Source: Streptomyces sp. NBC_00464
GTDB taxonomy: Bacteria; Actinomycetota; Actinomycetes; Streptomycetales; Streptomycetaceae
Assembly: GCF_036013915.1 (NCBI RefSeq)
Contig: NZ_CP107899.1
Location: 3,286,001-3,350,000 of the forward strand
DNA length: 64,000 bases
Direction of reading: 5' to 3'
Under the pieces are notes generated by a model. That model worked only from the letters and a program-made list of their open reading frames with translations. It ran no database searches and was not told the origin of the DNA. Below, piece by piece: positions 42,082 through 50,742 of this stretch. The position numbers and the translations under genes were made by a program. Within the stretch, counting starts at the first letter, position 1; each line of letters begins with the position of its first letter.

Positions 42082-42435
42082 GTGGCCATAGCCCGTTCGT
42101 CCGCAGCAATCTGGAGCTTCTCGGCCGTAGCCGCCGGTGTGCTGCTCGTCGGTTGTTCGGGCTCCGTCAGCGTCGGGAACTCGGAGCCGAAGCTGTCCAA
42201 GGACAAGCTGGGCACCACCGTCGCCAAGAAGCTCGCCGCCACGACGGGGCAGCCGACGCCGGACGTCACCTGCCCCGAGGACCTCGTCGGGAAGGTCGGC
42301 ACCACCACCCGGTGCACGCTCACGGCAGGCGACGGCAGCACCCTGGGTGTGTCGGTGACCGTCACCTCTGTCGTCGACAAGCAGATCAACTTCGACATCA
42401 AGGCCGACGACACCGCGACGCCCGCTGTGAAATGA
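42082..42435 (+). CDS. DUF4333-domain lipoprotein
   Basis: 117 residues from GTG 42082, with AAGGGAG 6 bases upstream. The lipobox ends at Cys25 (GVLLVGCSGS). The mature part fits DUF4333: TPDVTCPEDLVGKVGTTTRCTLTAGDGSTLGVSVTVTSV with the conserved cysteine pair, which likely forms a disulfide outside the membrane. Function is unknown. It is convergent with the serine hydrolase gene with a 4-bp gap. Confidence 0.82.
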   Translation: MAIARSSAAIWSFSAVAAGVLLVGCSGSVSVGNSEPKLSKDKLGTTVAKKLAATTGQPTPDVTCPEDLVGKVGTTTRCTLTAGDGSTLGVSVTVTSVVDKQINFDIKADDTATPAVK

Positions 42436-42439
42436 CGGG

Positions 42440-43603
42440 TCAGCCGTACATCGCCAGCCGGTAGAAGGCCGCAAGCGCACCGTCGATGGGGTGCGGCTGC
42501 GGCCGGCCGGCGGAGTCGAGCCCGTTCCACCTCTGCATGTTCACCGCGACCGCCATCTGCCGCTCGCCGTCGGCACGGGTCATGGCCAGCGCGCCACCGC
42601 CCCAGACCGTGCCGCCGTGTCCCCAGAAGGTGCCCTGACCGGAGGTACCCGGCGCGGAGGTGTCCCGCCCCGCGGTGCCCTGACCGGGGCCTTCCATCGG
42701 GTGCAGGCCGAGGCCGTACTCGATCACCCTTCCCTCCTGGGAGACGACCGGGACCGTGCGCCGCATCTCCTCCAGCGACGACGGGCCGACGATCTTCCCG
42801 GCGAGCAGCGCGGCGTAGAACCGGTTGAGGTCCGCGACGGTCGATATCAGTGAGGCCGACGGGCCCACCCACGACATGTCGTAGACGCTGTAGTCGCGCG
42901 GCGGATCGATCATGCCGAACCATGACTCGTAGAGCCGCGAGTGCGGTTCGTCGATGTGCGTTCCGGTGGGGAGTTCGGTGTCCCGGAGCCCGGCGCGCTC
43001 GATGACGTCGCGGGTGATGCAGTGCTCGGCCGTGGTGCCGGTCGCCTGTTCCAGGAGCTGGACGAGGAGCAGGTAGTTGGTGTTGGAGTACAGCCCGGGT
43101 GTGCCGCCCGGGGCGCCGGCGGCGGGGGCGGTCACCCCCATCTCGATCAGTTCGACGGGGTCGAACCGCGTGAACCGGTGGTCGTCCAGGCTCTGGGGGC
43201 TGGTTTCCGCGAGGACGGGGAACGCCTTGAGGGACGGGTAGGCGTACGGAAGATACTCGGCGAGTCCGCTGGTGTGGTTGAGCAGCATCCGGACCGTGAT
43301 CGCGGCACCGCGCTCTCCGGGAACCAGCTCCGGGAGGTACCGGCCGACCGGTGCGTCGAGACCGATCCGGCCGCTCTCGACCTGTTGCAGGACCGCGGCA
43401 GCGGTGAACGTCTTGGTGATGCTGCCGACGCGGTGCCGCATGTCGGCGGTGACGGGACGGCCGGTGGAGACATCGGCGACCCCGGCGGCGCCGCGCCAGA
43501 CCTGGTCGCCGTCACGCACCTCGGCGAACAGGCCCGGCATCCCGGCGCGGTGGACGTGTTCGATGGCCGCGTTCAGGGCGGCGGGATCCAGTGGGTTCTT
43601 CAC
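42440..43603 (-). CDS. Serine hydrolase of the beta-lactamase/D-Ala-D-Ala carboxypeptidase family
   Basis: 387 residues from GTG 43603, with GGAAGG upstream. Active-site motifs of the class C/EstB family are present: SITK (Ser61-Lys64), YSNTN (YxN) near residue 170 and WGHGGTVWG (HxG) near the C-terminus. No signal peptide is visible, so it is probably a cytoplasmic esterase, amidase or peptidase rather than a secreted beta-lactamase. It is divergent from a TetR gene with a dyad between them. Confidence 0.85.
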   Translation of the reverse strand: MKNPLDPAALNAAIEHVHRAGMPGLFAEVRDGDQVWRGAAGVADVSTGRPVTADMRHRVGSITKTFTAAAVLQQVESGRIGLDAPVGRYLPELVPGERGAAITVRMLLNHTSGLAEYLPYAYPSLKAFPVLAETSPQSLDDHRFTRFDPVELIEMGVTAPAAGAPGGTPGLYSNTNYLLLVQLLEQATGTTAEHCITRDVIERAGLRDTELPTGTHIDEPHSRLYESWFGMIDPPRDYSVYDMSWVGPSASLISTVADLNRFYAALLAGKIVGPSSLEEMRRTVPVVSQEGRVIEYGLGLHPMEGPGQGTAGRDTSAPGTSGQGTFWGHGGTVWGGGALAMTRADGERQMAVAVNMQRWNGLDSAGRPQPHPIDGALAAFYRLAMYG

Positions 43604-43730
43604 GTCATGCGTCCTTCCGTATTCCCCGGGGTGAGCTCCGCTTCGCGGAGGCCCGACCCGGGGCAACAGGGCACGAGTGGCATGCCGTTCCGACTGTCCG
43701 CAGCCGTCCGGCACGCCCATGTCCTCATTA

Positions 43731-43747
43731 TGCACGCGGTGCGTGCA
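43731..43747. promoter_or_regulatory. TetR-operator-like dyad between serine hydrolase and TetR genes
   Basis: TGCACGC-GGT-GCGTGCA is a perfect 7-3-7 inverted repeat 66-82 bases upstream of the TetR start. A second related half-site (GTGCAT) follows at 43755. Location and symmetry fit an operator for the divergent pair. Confidence 0.55.
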
Positions 43748-43813
43748 ACACCAAGTGCATACGTTAGGCTGAGATCCGGAAGAGGAACGGGAAAGAGGAA
43801 CGGGAGGAGCTGA

Positions 43814-44491
43814 ATGGCAGGCCGAAGGCGTTGGTCGACCGAAGAGATCCTGGACGCGGCGGCAGAGTTGCTGCGCACGAGCGACGCGGACTCGTTCAGC
43901 GTGCGCAAGCTGGCCGCGGCCCTGGGGACCGATTCCTCCAGCCTCTACCGCCACTTCCGCAGCAAGACCGAACTGCTGCGCGCGGTCGCCGACCGGATCC
44001 TCCTGGCCGCGATGGACGGCTACCGCGCCGAGGGCGACTGGAAGCAGCGCATCACGGCCCTGGCCCTGCGCCTGCGTGAGGCCTTCGGCCGGCAGCCGCA
44101 ACTCGCCGCGGTCTGGGGACGTTACGCGTCGAGCGGCACCGGTTCCCGGATGGTCATGGAGGAGGTGCTGCAGGCGCTGCGCGCGTCGGGGCTGCCCGAC
44201 GCGGAGATCCCCGTGCGCTACCACCGGATCGCGGTCCTCATCGCCGCGTTGATCGCATCCGAGGCCGGGGGCAGCACGGTCGGCCCGGAGGAGCATGAGC
44301 AGGGCATGGAGCTGTTCCGCGTGGCGGTGCTGGGCGCCGACCCCGAACGCTTCCCCGCCCTGGCCCACTTCGCCCGCGACGTCCGCCCCCTCGGCGTGGA
44401 CCGCCGCGCCGCGTTCGAGGAGCTTCTCGGTGCCCAACTCGACCAGATCGAGGGCGTAGTCGCCGCGGACCGGTCAGCGTCGTCGGCTTGA
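43814..44491 (+). CDS. TetR-family regulator
   Basis: 225 residues. The N-terminal HTH is ILDAAAELLRTSDADSFSVRKLAAALGTDSSSLYRHFRSKTELLRAVADRI. The C-terminal ligand domain (TetR_C) is helical with no assignable ligand. The gene is divergent from the serine hydrolase gene, and the dyad at 43731-43747 is its likely binding site. The HTH register (GTDSSSLYRHFRSK) is standard. Confidence 0.88.
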   Translation: MAGRRRWSTEEILDAAAELLRTSDADSFSVRKLAAALGTDSSSLYRHFRSKTELLRAVADRILLAAMDGYRAEGDWKQRITALALRLREAFGRQPQLAAVWGRYASSGTGSRMVMEEVLQALRASGLPDAEIPVRYHRIAVLIAALIASEAGGSTVGPEEHEQGMELFRVAVLGADPERFPALAHFARDVRPLGVDRRAAFEELLGAQLDQIEGVVAADRSASSA

Positions 44492-44500
44492 CCGAAGCCC

Positions 44501-44560
44501 GGACCGGTCAGACGGGCCTGGCGCTGCGAATTGCGCGGACCGGTCAGACGGGCCTGGCGC
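44501..44560. repeat. 24-bp direct repeat at the 3' end of the AraC-type gene
   Basis: Two perfect 24-bp copies (44501-44524 and 44537-44560; core GGACCGGTCAGACGGGCCTG) with a 36-bp period. The stop codon of the minus-strand GlxA-type gene (44544-44546) is inside the second copy, and the same last codons plus stop recur in the first. Confidence 0.85.
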
Positions 44561-45491
44561 CGCGGAACGCGCGCCGGTAGCTGTCCGGCGGGACGCCGAC
44601 GATCTTCTTGAACTGGCGCCGCAGCGTCGTGGCGGTCCCCATGCCGACGGCCCGGGCCACCGCCTCGACGCTCTCGTCGGTGGCCTCCAGCAGCTCCTGG
44701 GCGCGGCGCACGCGCTGGATCAGGAGCCACTGGATCGGTGTCTGCCCGATCACCGACCGGAACTGCCGTCCGAGGTGACGCGGGCTCGTGTTCGCCTTCC
44801 GCGCCATGTCGGTCACGGACAGCGGCTGGTCCAGCCGCTGCTGGACCCAGGCGAGCAGCTGGGCGAGCGCGTGGTCGCCCGAGACCTGCACCGGAGTGGA
44901 CACGAACTGGGCCTGGCCGCCCGGCCGGTGGGGCTGCATGACGAGGCGGCGGGCGACCGAGTTGGCGACGGCCGCCCCGTGGTCGAGGTGGATCAGGTGC
45001 AGGCAGAGGTCCACGGCGGCGGCCTTGCCCGCGGACGTGAGCACGCTGCCGTTGTCGGTGTACAGGACGTCCGGGTCGACCTCGGCCTGCGGATGGCGGG
45101 CGCTCAGCTCGGCGGCGTGGGCCCAGTGGGTGGTGGCCCGCCGGCCGTCCAGCAGGCCCGCCGCACCGAGCACGAACGCCCCGGTGCACAGCGAGGCGAC
45201 CCGCGCGCCCGCCTCGTGCGCCGCGCGCACCGCCTCGACCAGGTCCGCCGGCGGCGGTACGTCGATGTCGACGCACGCCGGAACGATCACGGTGTCGGCG
45301 GCCGCCACCCGGTCCAGCCCGTGATCGGGCTCGACCTTGAACGGACCGACCTGCACCGGACCCGGACCGCAGAGCTGTACGTCGTACCAGCCCTCCGTCG
45401 CCTCGCGCGGCGGGTTGCCGAAGATCTCGTACGCCACCGCCAGTTCGAAGTGCAGCAGCTCACCGGCGGCCAGCAGAGCGACAGTTGGCAT
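44544..45491 (-). CDS. GlxA-family AraC-type transcriptional regulator
   Basis: 315 residues from ATG 45491 (MPTVALLAAGELLHFELAVAYEIFG); ATG 45509 would add six residues. The N-terminal DJ-1/PfpI-like domain shows VASLCTGAFVLGAAGLLDGRRATTHWAHA. The C-terminal AraC HTH spans about residues 215-310: LSVTDMARKANTSPRHLGRQFRSVIGQTPIQWLLIQRVRRAQELLEATDESVEAVARAVGMGTATTLRRQFKKIVGVPPDSYRRAF. It is divergent from the saccharopine-dehydrogenase-like gene across about 115 bp. A duplicated 3' end follows its stop. Confidence 0.88.
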   Translation of the reverse strand: MPTVALLAAGELLHFELAVAYEIFGNPPREATEGWYDVQLCGPGPVQVGPFKVEPDHGLDRVAAADTVIVPACVDIDVPPPADLVEAVRAAHEAGARVASLCTGAFVLGAAGLLDGRRATTHWAHAAELSARHPQAEVDPDVLYTDNGSVLTSAGKAAAVDLCLHLIHLDHGAAVANSVARRLVMQPHRPGGQAQFVSTPVQVSGDHALAQLLAWVQQRLDQPLSVTDMARKANTSPRHLGRQFRSVIGQTPIQWLLIQRVRRAQELLEATDESVEAVARAVGMGTATTLRRQFKKIVGVPPDSYRRAFRGARPV

Positions 45492-45605
45492 GTCCGAAAG
45501 TGTACGCATGCTGTCGGTCCGGACCCTCACGACCGGACACCGCCCGCACCGAGACTGAACACATCGGCACAACGGGTCGAGTCACCAGGTCGGGAGCGGG
45601 GAACC

Positions 45606-46637
45606 ATGAGTACAGCGGCTGCGGTAGTGGTCTACGGGGCGACCGGGCACACCGGTCGATTCATCGTCGCCGAGCTGCGCCGGCGCGGCTTCGCCCCGGT
45701 CGTCTCCGGCCGGAACACCGCCCGCCTGGAGGCGCTGGCGGCCGAGTGGGGCGATGTGGAGGTGCGGCCGGCCGGCGTCGACGACGCGGGTGCGCTGGAC
45801 CGGGCCCTCGCCGGGGCGGCTGCCGTCATCAACTGCGCCGGCCCCTTCGCGGTGACCGGCGGCCCGGTCGTCGAGGCGGCCCTGCGGGCGGGGATTCCGT
45901 ACGTCGACGTCGCGGCGGAGATCGAGGCGAACGTCGCGATGTTCGCCGACCACGCGGAGGCGGCCCGGAGGTCGGGCGTCCCGGTGGTGCCGGCGATGGC
46001 CTTCTACGGCGGTCTCGGCGATCTGCTGGTCACCGCGGCGATGGGCGAGTGGACGGCCGCGGACTCGGTGGATGTGGCGTACGGACTGAGCAGTTGGCGT
46101 CCGACAGCGGGCACCAGGGAGGCCGGACAGGTCTCCCACGAGCGCCGCGCCGGCCGCCGGGTGCGGTTCGCGGACGGCGCGCTGCGCTACCACGACGACA
46201 AGGTGTCGCAGGCGGAGTGGCTCTTCCCCGAACCGCTGGGGCGGCGCACGGTGGTCTCGGAGTTCACCATGGCCGACGTCGTCACCGTCCCCAGCCATGT
46301 GAAGGTGCCCGAGGTCCGTACCCACATGTCCGTGGAGGCGGCGGGCGACCTGGCCGGGAAGGACACTCCGGCGCCGGAGGCGGTCGACGCGCTGGGCCGC
46401 TCGGACCAGACGTTCGTCGTCGACGTCCTGGTCCGCGCGGGCGGCGTCGAGCGCCGCGCCACGGCGCGTGGCCAGGACATCTACGCGGTCACCGCGCCCC
46501 TGGCGGTGGAGGCCGTCGGGCGCATCCTGGCCGGCCGCACGCGGACCACGGGGGTGGCATCGGCCGGTGCGATGTTCGACGCGGCGGACTTCCTCCGCGC
46601 GCTGACCCCGTACGTGACGGTCGAGCTTCCGGCCTGA
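45606..46637 (+). CDS. Saccharopine dehydrogenase-like NAD(P)-binding protein
   Basis: 343 residues from ATG 45606, preceded by GGGGAA. The N-terminal Rossmann motif VVVYGATGHTGRFIVAELRRRG is the typical start of the saccharopine-dehydrogenase/trans-acting enoyl reductase family. AVINCAGPFAVTGGPVVEAALRAGIPYVDVAAE continues the pattern. The substrate is unknown; family members reduce imines or enoyl groups. It is divergent from, and likely controlled by, the GlxA-type regulator. Confidence 0.83.
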   Translation: MSTAAAVVVYGATGHTGRFIVAELRRRGFAPVVSGRNTARLEALAAEWGDVEVRPAGVDDAGALDRALAGAAAVINCAGPFAVTGGPVVEAALRAGIPYVDVAAEIEANVAMFADHAEAARRSGVPVVPAMAFYGGLGDLLVTAAMGEWTAADSVDVAYGLSSWRPTAGTREAGQVSHERRAGRRVRFADGALRYHDDKVSQAEWLFPEPLGRRTVVSEFTMADVVTVPSHVKVPEVRTHMSVEAAGDLAGKDTPAPEAVDALGRSDQTFVVDVLVRAGGVERRATARGQDIYAVTAPLAVEAVGRILAGRTRTTGVASAGAMFDAADFLRALTPYVTVELPA

Positions 46638-46683
46638 CCTCGCGGGCATGGCCCTCCCGGCTGCCCGCCCGGCGTGCCCGCGC

Positions 46684-46815
46684 GGCAGGAGAGCCTTGGC
46701 TGAGGCCGGGCAGGTGGACCTTGGCTGCCGCCCGGCGGGAGAGCCTTGACTGCCGCCCGGCAGGAGAGCCTTGGCTGCCGCCCGGCAGGGGGACCTTGGC
46801 TGCCCGCCTGGCAGG
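46684..46815. repeat. 25-bp intergenic tandem array (five units)
   Basis: Five head-to-tail units of 25 bp (core GGCAGGAGAGCCTTGGCTGC) begin at 46684, 46709, 46734, 46759 and 46784, with a sixth partial copy at 46810 just before the phosphotransferase start. The units differ by a few bases, for example GGGGGACC for GAGAGCC. It is not in a credible reading frame. Confidence 0.85.
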
Positions 46816-46825
46816 ATCGCCTCCC

Positions 46826-47650
46826 ATGACTGCCGCCTCCTGGAGCACACACGCCCTCGACCTCGGCCCCGAGACGGTGACCAAGAGGTTCCGTCCCGGC
46901 TCCCGCGAGCAGAGCGCGCGCGAATGGCGGGCGCTCACGCTCCTGGACGCCCATGCGCCCGGACTCGCCCCCGCACCCCGGCAGGCGGATCTCGCCGCCG
47001 ACGAGCCGACCGTGGTGATGTCCCGGCTGCCGGGCGGGCCGCTCCGGGGCCGGCGGCTCGGCGACCGGCAGCTCGACGCCCTGGCGACGGCGGTGAGCGA
47101 GGTGTACGGGGCGGTGCCCGCTCACGTACTGGACGAGGTGCCCGTCAGGCCGGGGCACCGGCAGTACCTGACCGGCCGGATCCGGGCCTGGGCACCGCGG
47201 GCCCGCCCCCGGGTGGGTCCGGAGGTGGGCTGGGCCATGGACGGCGGGCTGGAATGGCTGGCGGGCACGGGGCTGGAGAGATCCGGGCTCGGGCCGCCGG
47301 ATGTCCGCCCGGTGTTCGGCCCCGGGGACGGCAATCTCGCCAACTACCTCTGGGACGGCTCCCGGGTACGGATCGTGGACTTCGAGGAGTCCGGCCGCAG
47401 CGACCGTCCGCTCGAACTGGCGGAGATCACCGAGCACGTGGCCGCCTGGGTCGACGAGCCCCTGGATGCCGAGGCGTTCCTCGGCCGGTTCGACCTGGAC
47501 GCCGGCGAGCGGTCCCTCCTGCTCGAAACCCGTCGGCTGTTGGCGCTCGTGTGGCTGTTCCTGCTCGCCTTCGACGACCCCGACCATCCGCGCAACCCTC
47601 CGGGGACCGCCGAACGGCAGGCCGCGCGGTTGTCCCGGCTGCTGGCCTGA
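46826..47650 (+). CDS. Phosphotransferase (APH-like kinase)
   Basis: 274 residues from ATG 46826. TVTKRFRPGSREQSAREWRALTLLDAHAPGLAPAP is the N-lobe with the ATP-binding Lys. FGPGDGNLANYLWDG replaces the usual HGD motif (Gly-Asp retained), and IVDFEESGRSDRPLELAEI is the metal-binding segment. It belongs to the APH/choline-kinase-like superfamily. The substrate is unknown. It begins at the end of the 25-bp tandem array. Confidence 0.75.
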   Translation: MTAASWSTHALDLGPETVTKRFRPGSREQSAREWRALTLLDAHAPGLAPAPRQADLAADEPTVVMSRLPGGPLRGRRLGDRQLDALATAVSEVYGAVPAHVLDEVPVRPGHRQYLTGRIRAWAPRARPRVGPEVGWAMDGGLEWLAGTGLERSGLGPPDVRPVFGPGDGNLANYLWDGSRVRIVDFEESGRSDRPLELAEITEHVAAWVDEPLDAEAFLGRFDLDAGERSLLLETRRLLALVWLFLLAFDDPDHPRNPPGTAERQAARLSRLLA

Positions 47651-47678
47651 AACGGCTCGCCGGGGCCCGCCCCGCCAT

Positions 47679-48506
47679 TCACCCGAGAAAGGCCGCCACG
47701 GCCTCCACGAACCGGCCCGCGTCGTCGACCCACGGACAGTGCCCCGCCCCCTCCTGCACGACGAGCGCCGCGTCGGGGAACAGCCCGGCGAAGGCGGCCG
47801 TCGAGCGGGGCGGGCTGTTCAGGTCGAACTCCCCTGCCAGCAGCAGGACGGGCGCCCCGAAGCCGGCCAGCGCCGCACGGGTGGCCGCCGGGTCGAAGGC
47901 GCCCTCGGCTCCGAAGAGGGCGACGGCCTCCGGGTTGTCCGGCCGGCTCGCCGCATGGTGCTCGCGTGCCGCCGCATCCCACCGGCCGTAGAAGAACGGG
48001 TCGACAGCCGCCCAGTCCCTGCCCGTCCCCCGGGTGATCGCCTCCAGCGCGGCGAACGCCCCCGGGAACCACGGCTCGCCGCTCCGCAGCCGTGCGAGCG
48101 CGCGGCGCTCCTCTCCCGTGATGTCGATGCCGACGGCCCGGGCGCCCGGGGCGATCAGGGCGAGCCGGCCGACGCGCGACGGGTGGCGGGCCGCGTACTG
48201 CACCGCGATGTTCGCGCCCGCCGAATGACCGAGCAGGTCCGTACGGGCAAGGCCGAGGTGGCGGCGGAGCGCCTCCACGTCGTCGACGAGGCGGTCGCAG
48301 CGGTAGGTGGAGACGTCCTCGGGAACCGCCGACCGGCCGGTGCCGCGCAGGTCCGAAACGATCAGCCGGCGGTGGACGGACAGGCCGCCGAGGTCGCCCA
48401 GGTAGCGGGAGTCCGCGGGGCCTCCGGGGATGCAGACGACGGGTTCGCCCTCTCCGTACGTGCGATAGGCGAGACGGGTTCCGTCGGATGCGCTGAAGGT
48501 GGCCAT
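47679..48506 (-). CDS. Alpha/beta hydrolase
   Basis: 275 residues from ATG 48506, with AAGG 8 bases upstream; ATG 48526 lies inside the palindrome and is less likely. The fold is TRLAYRTYGEGEPVVCIPGGPADSRYLG (oxyanion region), LLGHSAGANIAVQYAARHP (nucleophile Ser in GHSAG), GEFDLNSPPRST (acid) and GAGHCPWVDDAGRFVEAVAAFL (His). It resembles proline-iminopeptidase-type hydrolases. It is divergent from an HTH gene with a 40-bp palindrome between them. Confidence 0.86.
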   Translation of the reverse strand: MATFSASDGTRLAYRTYGEGEPVVCIPGGPADSRYLGDLGGLSVHRRLIVSDLRGTGRSAVPEDVSTYRCDRLVDDVEALRRHLGLARTDLLGHSAGANIAVQYAARHPSRVGRLALIAPGARAVGIDITGEERRALARLRSGEPWFPGAFAALEAITRGTGRDWAAVDPFFYGRWDAAAREHHAASRPDNPEAVALFGAEGAFDPAATRAALAGFGAPVLLLAGEFDLNSPPRSTAAFAGLFPDAALVVQEGAGHCPWVDDAGRFVEAVAAFLG

Positions 48507-48518
48507 ACGACCGACCTT

Positions 48519-48558
48519 GCCACTCATAACCAGGTTGTACAACCTGGTTATGAGTGGC
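48519..48558. promoter_or_regulatory. 40-bp perfect palindrome between hydrolase and HTH genes
   Basis: 48519-48538 is the exact reverse complement of 48539-48558 (20-bp half sites, no spacer, centre GTAC). The inner part contains GGTTGTACAACC. It sits between the divergent starts at 48506 and 48584 and must overlap both promoters. It is most simply an operator for the HTH protein encoded next door. Confidence 0.8.
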
Positions 48559-48583
48559 GGCTCGGTCGCGGTATAACTGAGAT

Positions 48584-49228
48584 GTGGCAGCCGGAAAGAG
48601 CACCGAGAACACCGAGAAGACCCAGCAGCCCGCGGGGACACAGCCCCCCGCGGCGCTCACCGAGGAGCAGGCCGGGCGGATGCTCGCCGGTATGAACGAC
48701 GTCATCCGGGCCGGCGAGGAGATGCGGAAGCTCCGCGCCGAGATGATCAAGGTGTTCATCGGCTTCGGCTGGACCCAGGACCGCATCGCCCGGCTCACCG
48801 AGATGAGTCAGCCGGCCGTGTCCAAGCAGGTCACGAAGTACCGGGAAGCCGATCCCGCTCCGCCGATGGACCTCTCCCTCGACCAGCACGACGCGCCGTG
48901 GCTCGAAGGGCGCCTGTGGGGCCTGGCCGAGGACCTCTCGGAGACGTACGCCGACACCGCCCGCTGCACCCGCTGCGTCGGCGCGCTCGCCCGGGGGAAG
49001 AAACGCTTCACTCCCGAGAACGTCGACGAACTGCGCCGGCTCGTCGAGGAGGACCTGCGGCTGCATGCCGCGGAACTGCCCGACGGCCACCGGAGGGCGT
49101 ACGACGAGATCAGCCGCGGTCTCGACGTACGGTCCGGGACGTCCGCCGCCCCGGCCGGCCCGGCATCCGTACGACGCACCCTCGCCCACCGGATCCAGCG
49201 CGACCGGCTGAGGGGCGGGACGCCCTGA
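48584..49228 (+). CDS. Helix-turn-helix regulator (sigma-like/RNAP-type HTH)
   Basis: 214 residues from GTG 48584. Residues ~40-85 carry the HTH: MRKLRAEMIKVFIGFGWTQDRIARLTEMSQPAVSKQVTKYRE. The rest is helical with one CTRC pair (CTRCVGALARGKK) and a basic tail. The N-terminal 20 residues are low complexity. It is divergent from the alpha/beta hydrolase and is the probable ligand for the 40-bp palindrome. It is unlike the standard TetR, MarR or XRE families. Confidence 0.75.
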   Translation: MAAGKSTENTEKTQQPAGTQPPAALTEEQAGRMLAGMNDVIRAGEEMRKLRAEMIKVFIGFGWTQDRIARLTEMSQPAVSKQVTKYREADPAPPMDLSLDQHDAPWLEGRLWGLAEDLSETYADTARCTRCVGALARGKKRFTPENVDELRRLVEEDLRLHAAELPDGHRRAYDEISRGLDVRSGTSAAPAGPASVRRTLAHRIQRDRLRGGTP

Positions 49229-49231
49229 GGC

Positions 49232-50629
49232 TCAGGTGCTGCGGGCGCGGACGGCGAGGCTCGCCGCCAGGACGCTGGGCACGAGCAGCAGGCCGAAGGC
49301 GGCGGCGTACCCCGGCAGTTCGGCGGAGCCGAAGCCCAGGAAGAGGTTGAACACGGCGGAGGCCACACCCATCACCGCCATCTGGCCCAGGTTCTGACTG
49401 GTCTGCATCGCACTGCTCGCGTACCCCTGCCTGCCCGGCGGGCTGTGCGTGAGCGAGAGCAGGGTGAGCGACGGGGCGGCCATGCCCATGCCGACGGCCG
49501 CGAGGACCATGGCCCCGGCGGCGGTCAGGGCGGGCAGCGCGGGCAGCGTCCCCACCGCGGCGACCGCCACCGCCGCCCCCATCACCAGGGCACCGGCCGT
49601 GACCAGCCCGTGGCGGGAGACACGCCCCTGGAGGCGGCCCTGCAGCCAGGAGGAACCCGCCCAGGCGATCGCGGCTCCCGTGAAGGCCAGTCCGGTCTGC
49701 ACGGGCGGCACGCGCCGGGCAGTGGTCAGCAGCAGGGGCACGAAGGCCTCCAGGGTGAAGTACGCCCCCGACGTCAGCCCGCGCAGCAGCACGGCGGCGG
49801 GCAGTCCGCGCGCGGCCCGCCAGGTGCCGGGCGGCAGCAGCCTCGGTACGCACACCACCAGCAGGGCGAGCCCCGCCGCCCCGCACAGCAGATGGCGCAG
49901 GTCCCAGCCCGAGACGGCGTACTGCCCCAGCGCCGCACCCACGCTCACCGCCGCCGCGACCATCAGCGCGGGCCGCGGTGTCCGGTTCTCCACCGCGTCG
50001 GAGGCCGGCTTCGAGGGAGCCTGCCAGGAGGGGCTGCGCAGCATGACGACCACGACCAGCGACGGGATCACGGTCAGGGCGGCCAGGCCGAAGAACACGA
50101 CGCGCCAGGACCACCAGGCGGCCACGAGACCCGCCAGCGGCGGTCCGGTCAGCGACGGGATGATCCAGCAGGTGCTCATCAGCGCCAGGGCCTTCGCCCG
50201 CAGCCGGTCCGGATAGGCGTGCGCGATGGCCGTGTTGATGGCCACCGCGATCATCCCGGCCGCCACCCCGTCCAGGAAGCGGCCGACCGCCAGCTGCCAG
50301 ATGGAGGTGCTGGTGGCCGACACGACCAGGGTGACCACGGCGAGCACCACACCCGCCGCCAGCGGGCGTCCCGCCCCGGCGCGGTCCGCCCAGTCACCGC
50401 CCAGCACCCCGCCGAACAGGCTCGCGGCGACGAAACAGCCCGCCACCAGCGGGTAGAGCGGTACCCCGTCCAGGTCGCGGGCGGCCACCGGCAGCATGGG
50501 CACGACGGCGAGCGCGGCGAACCCCGTCAGGAACATGACCGCGGCGAAGCTGAACGTGGCGGCGGCGTACCTCCGCGAGAACAGCCGCTCCTCGGCGGGC
50601 GCCGGCCGCGTCGTCGCCCGGCCGGTCAT
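49232..50629 (-). CDS. MFS transporter
   Basis: 465 residues from ATG 50629 (MTGRATTRPAPAEERLF). About twelve hydrophobic segments are visible, with GGDWADRAGAGRPLAAGVVL (motif A) and FLDGVAAGMIAVAINTAIAHAYPDRLRAKALALMSTCWIIPSLTGPPLAG. It is probably a drug- or metabolite-proton antiporter. The last codons abut the HTH gene (stop 49228, convergent). The regulator is not obvious: the divergent MarR starts at 50902. Confidence 0.84.
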   Translation of the reverse strand: MTGRATTRPAPAEERLFSRRYAAATFSFAAVMFLTGFAALAVVPMLPVAARDLDGVPLYPLVAGCFVAASLFGGVLGGDWADRAGAGRPLAAGVVLAVVTLVVSATSTSIWQLAVGRFLDGVAAGMIAVAINTAIAHAYPDRLRAKALALMSTCWIIPSLTGPPLAGLVAAWWSWRVVFFGLAALTVIPSLVVVVMLRSPSWQAPSKPASDAVENRTPRPALMVAAAVSVGAALGQYAVSGWDLRHLLCGAAGLALLVVCVPRLLPPGTWRAARGLPAAVLLRGLTSGAYFTLEAFVPLLLTTARRVPPVQTGLAFTGAAIAWAGSSWLQGRLQGRVSRHGLVTAGALVMGAAVAVAAVGTLPALPALTAAGAMVLAAVGMGMAAPSLTLLSLTHSPPGRQGYASSAMQTSQNLGQMAVMGVASAVFNLFLGFGSAELPGYAAAFGLLLVPSVLAASLAVRARST

Positions 50630-50702
50630 CGCCGCCCGCCCGCCGTCGGCCCGCCGCACCCGTTACTGCCGTTGCCGCCACGGACACGGGCGCACTCGCA
50701 GA

Positions 50703-50742
50703 CGCTGCGGACGTCGTGGACGTCGTGGACGTCATGGACGAA
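50703..50742. repeat. 9-bp tandem repeat before the MarR gene
   Basis: GGACGTCGT is repeated about four times with one change (GGACGTCGTGGACGTCATGG). It lies in the intergenic region between MFS and MarR genes. No coding role is credible. Confidence 0.6.
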
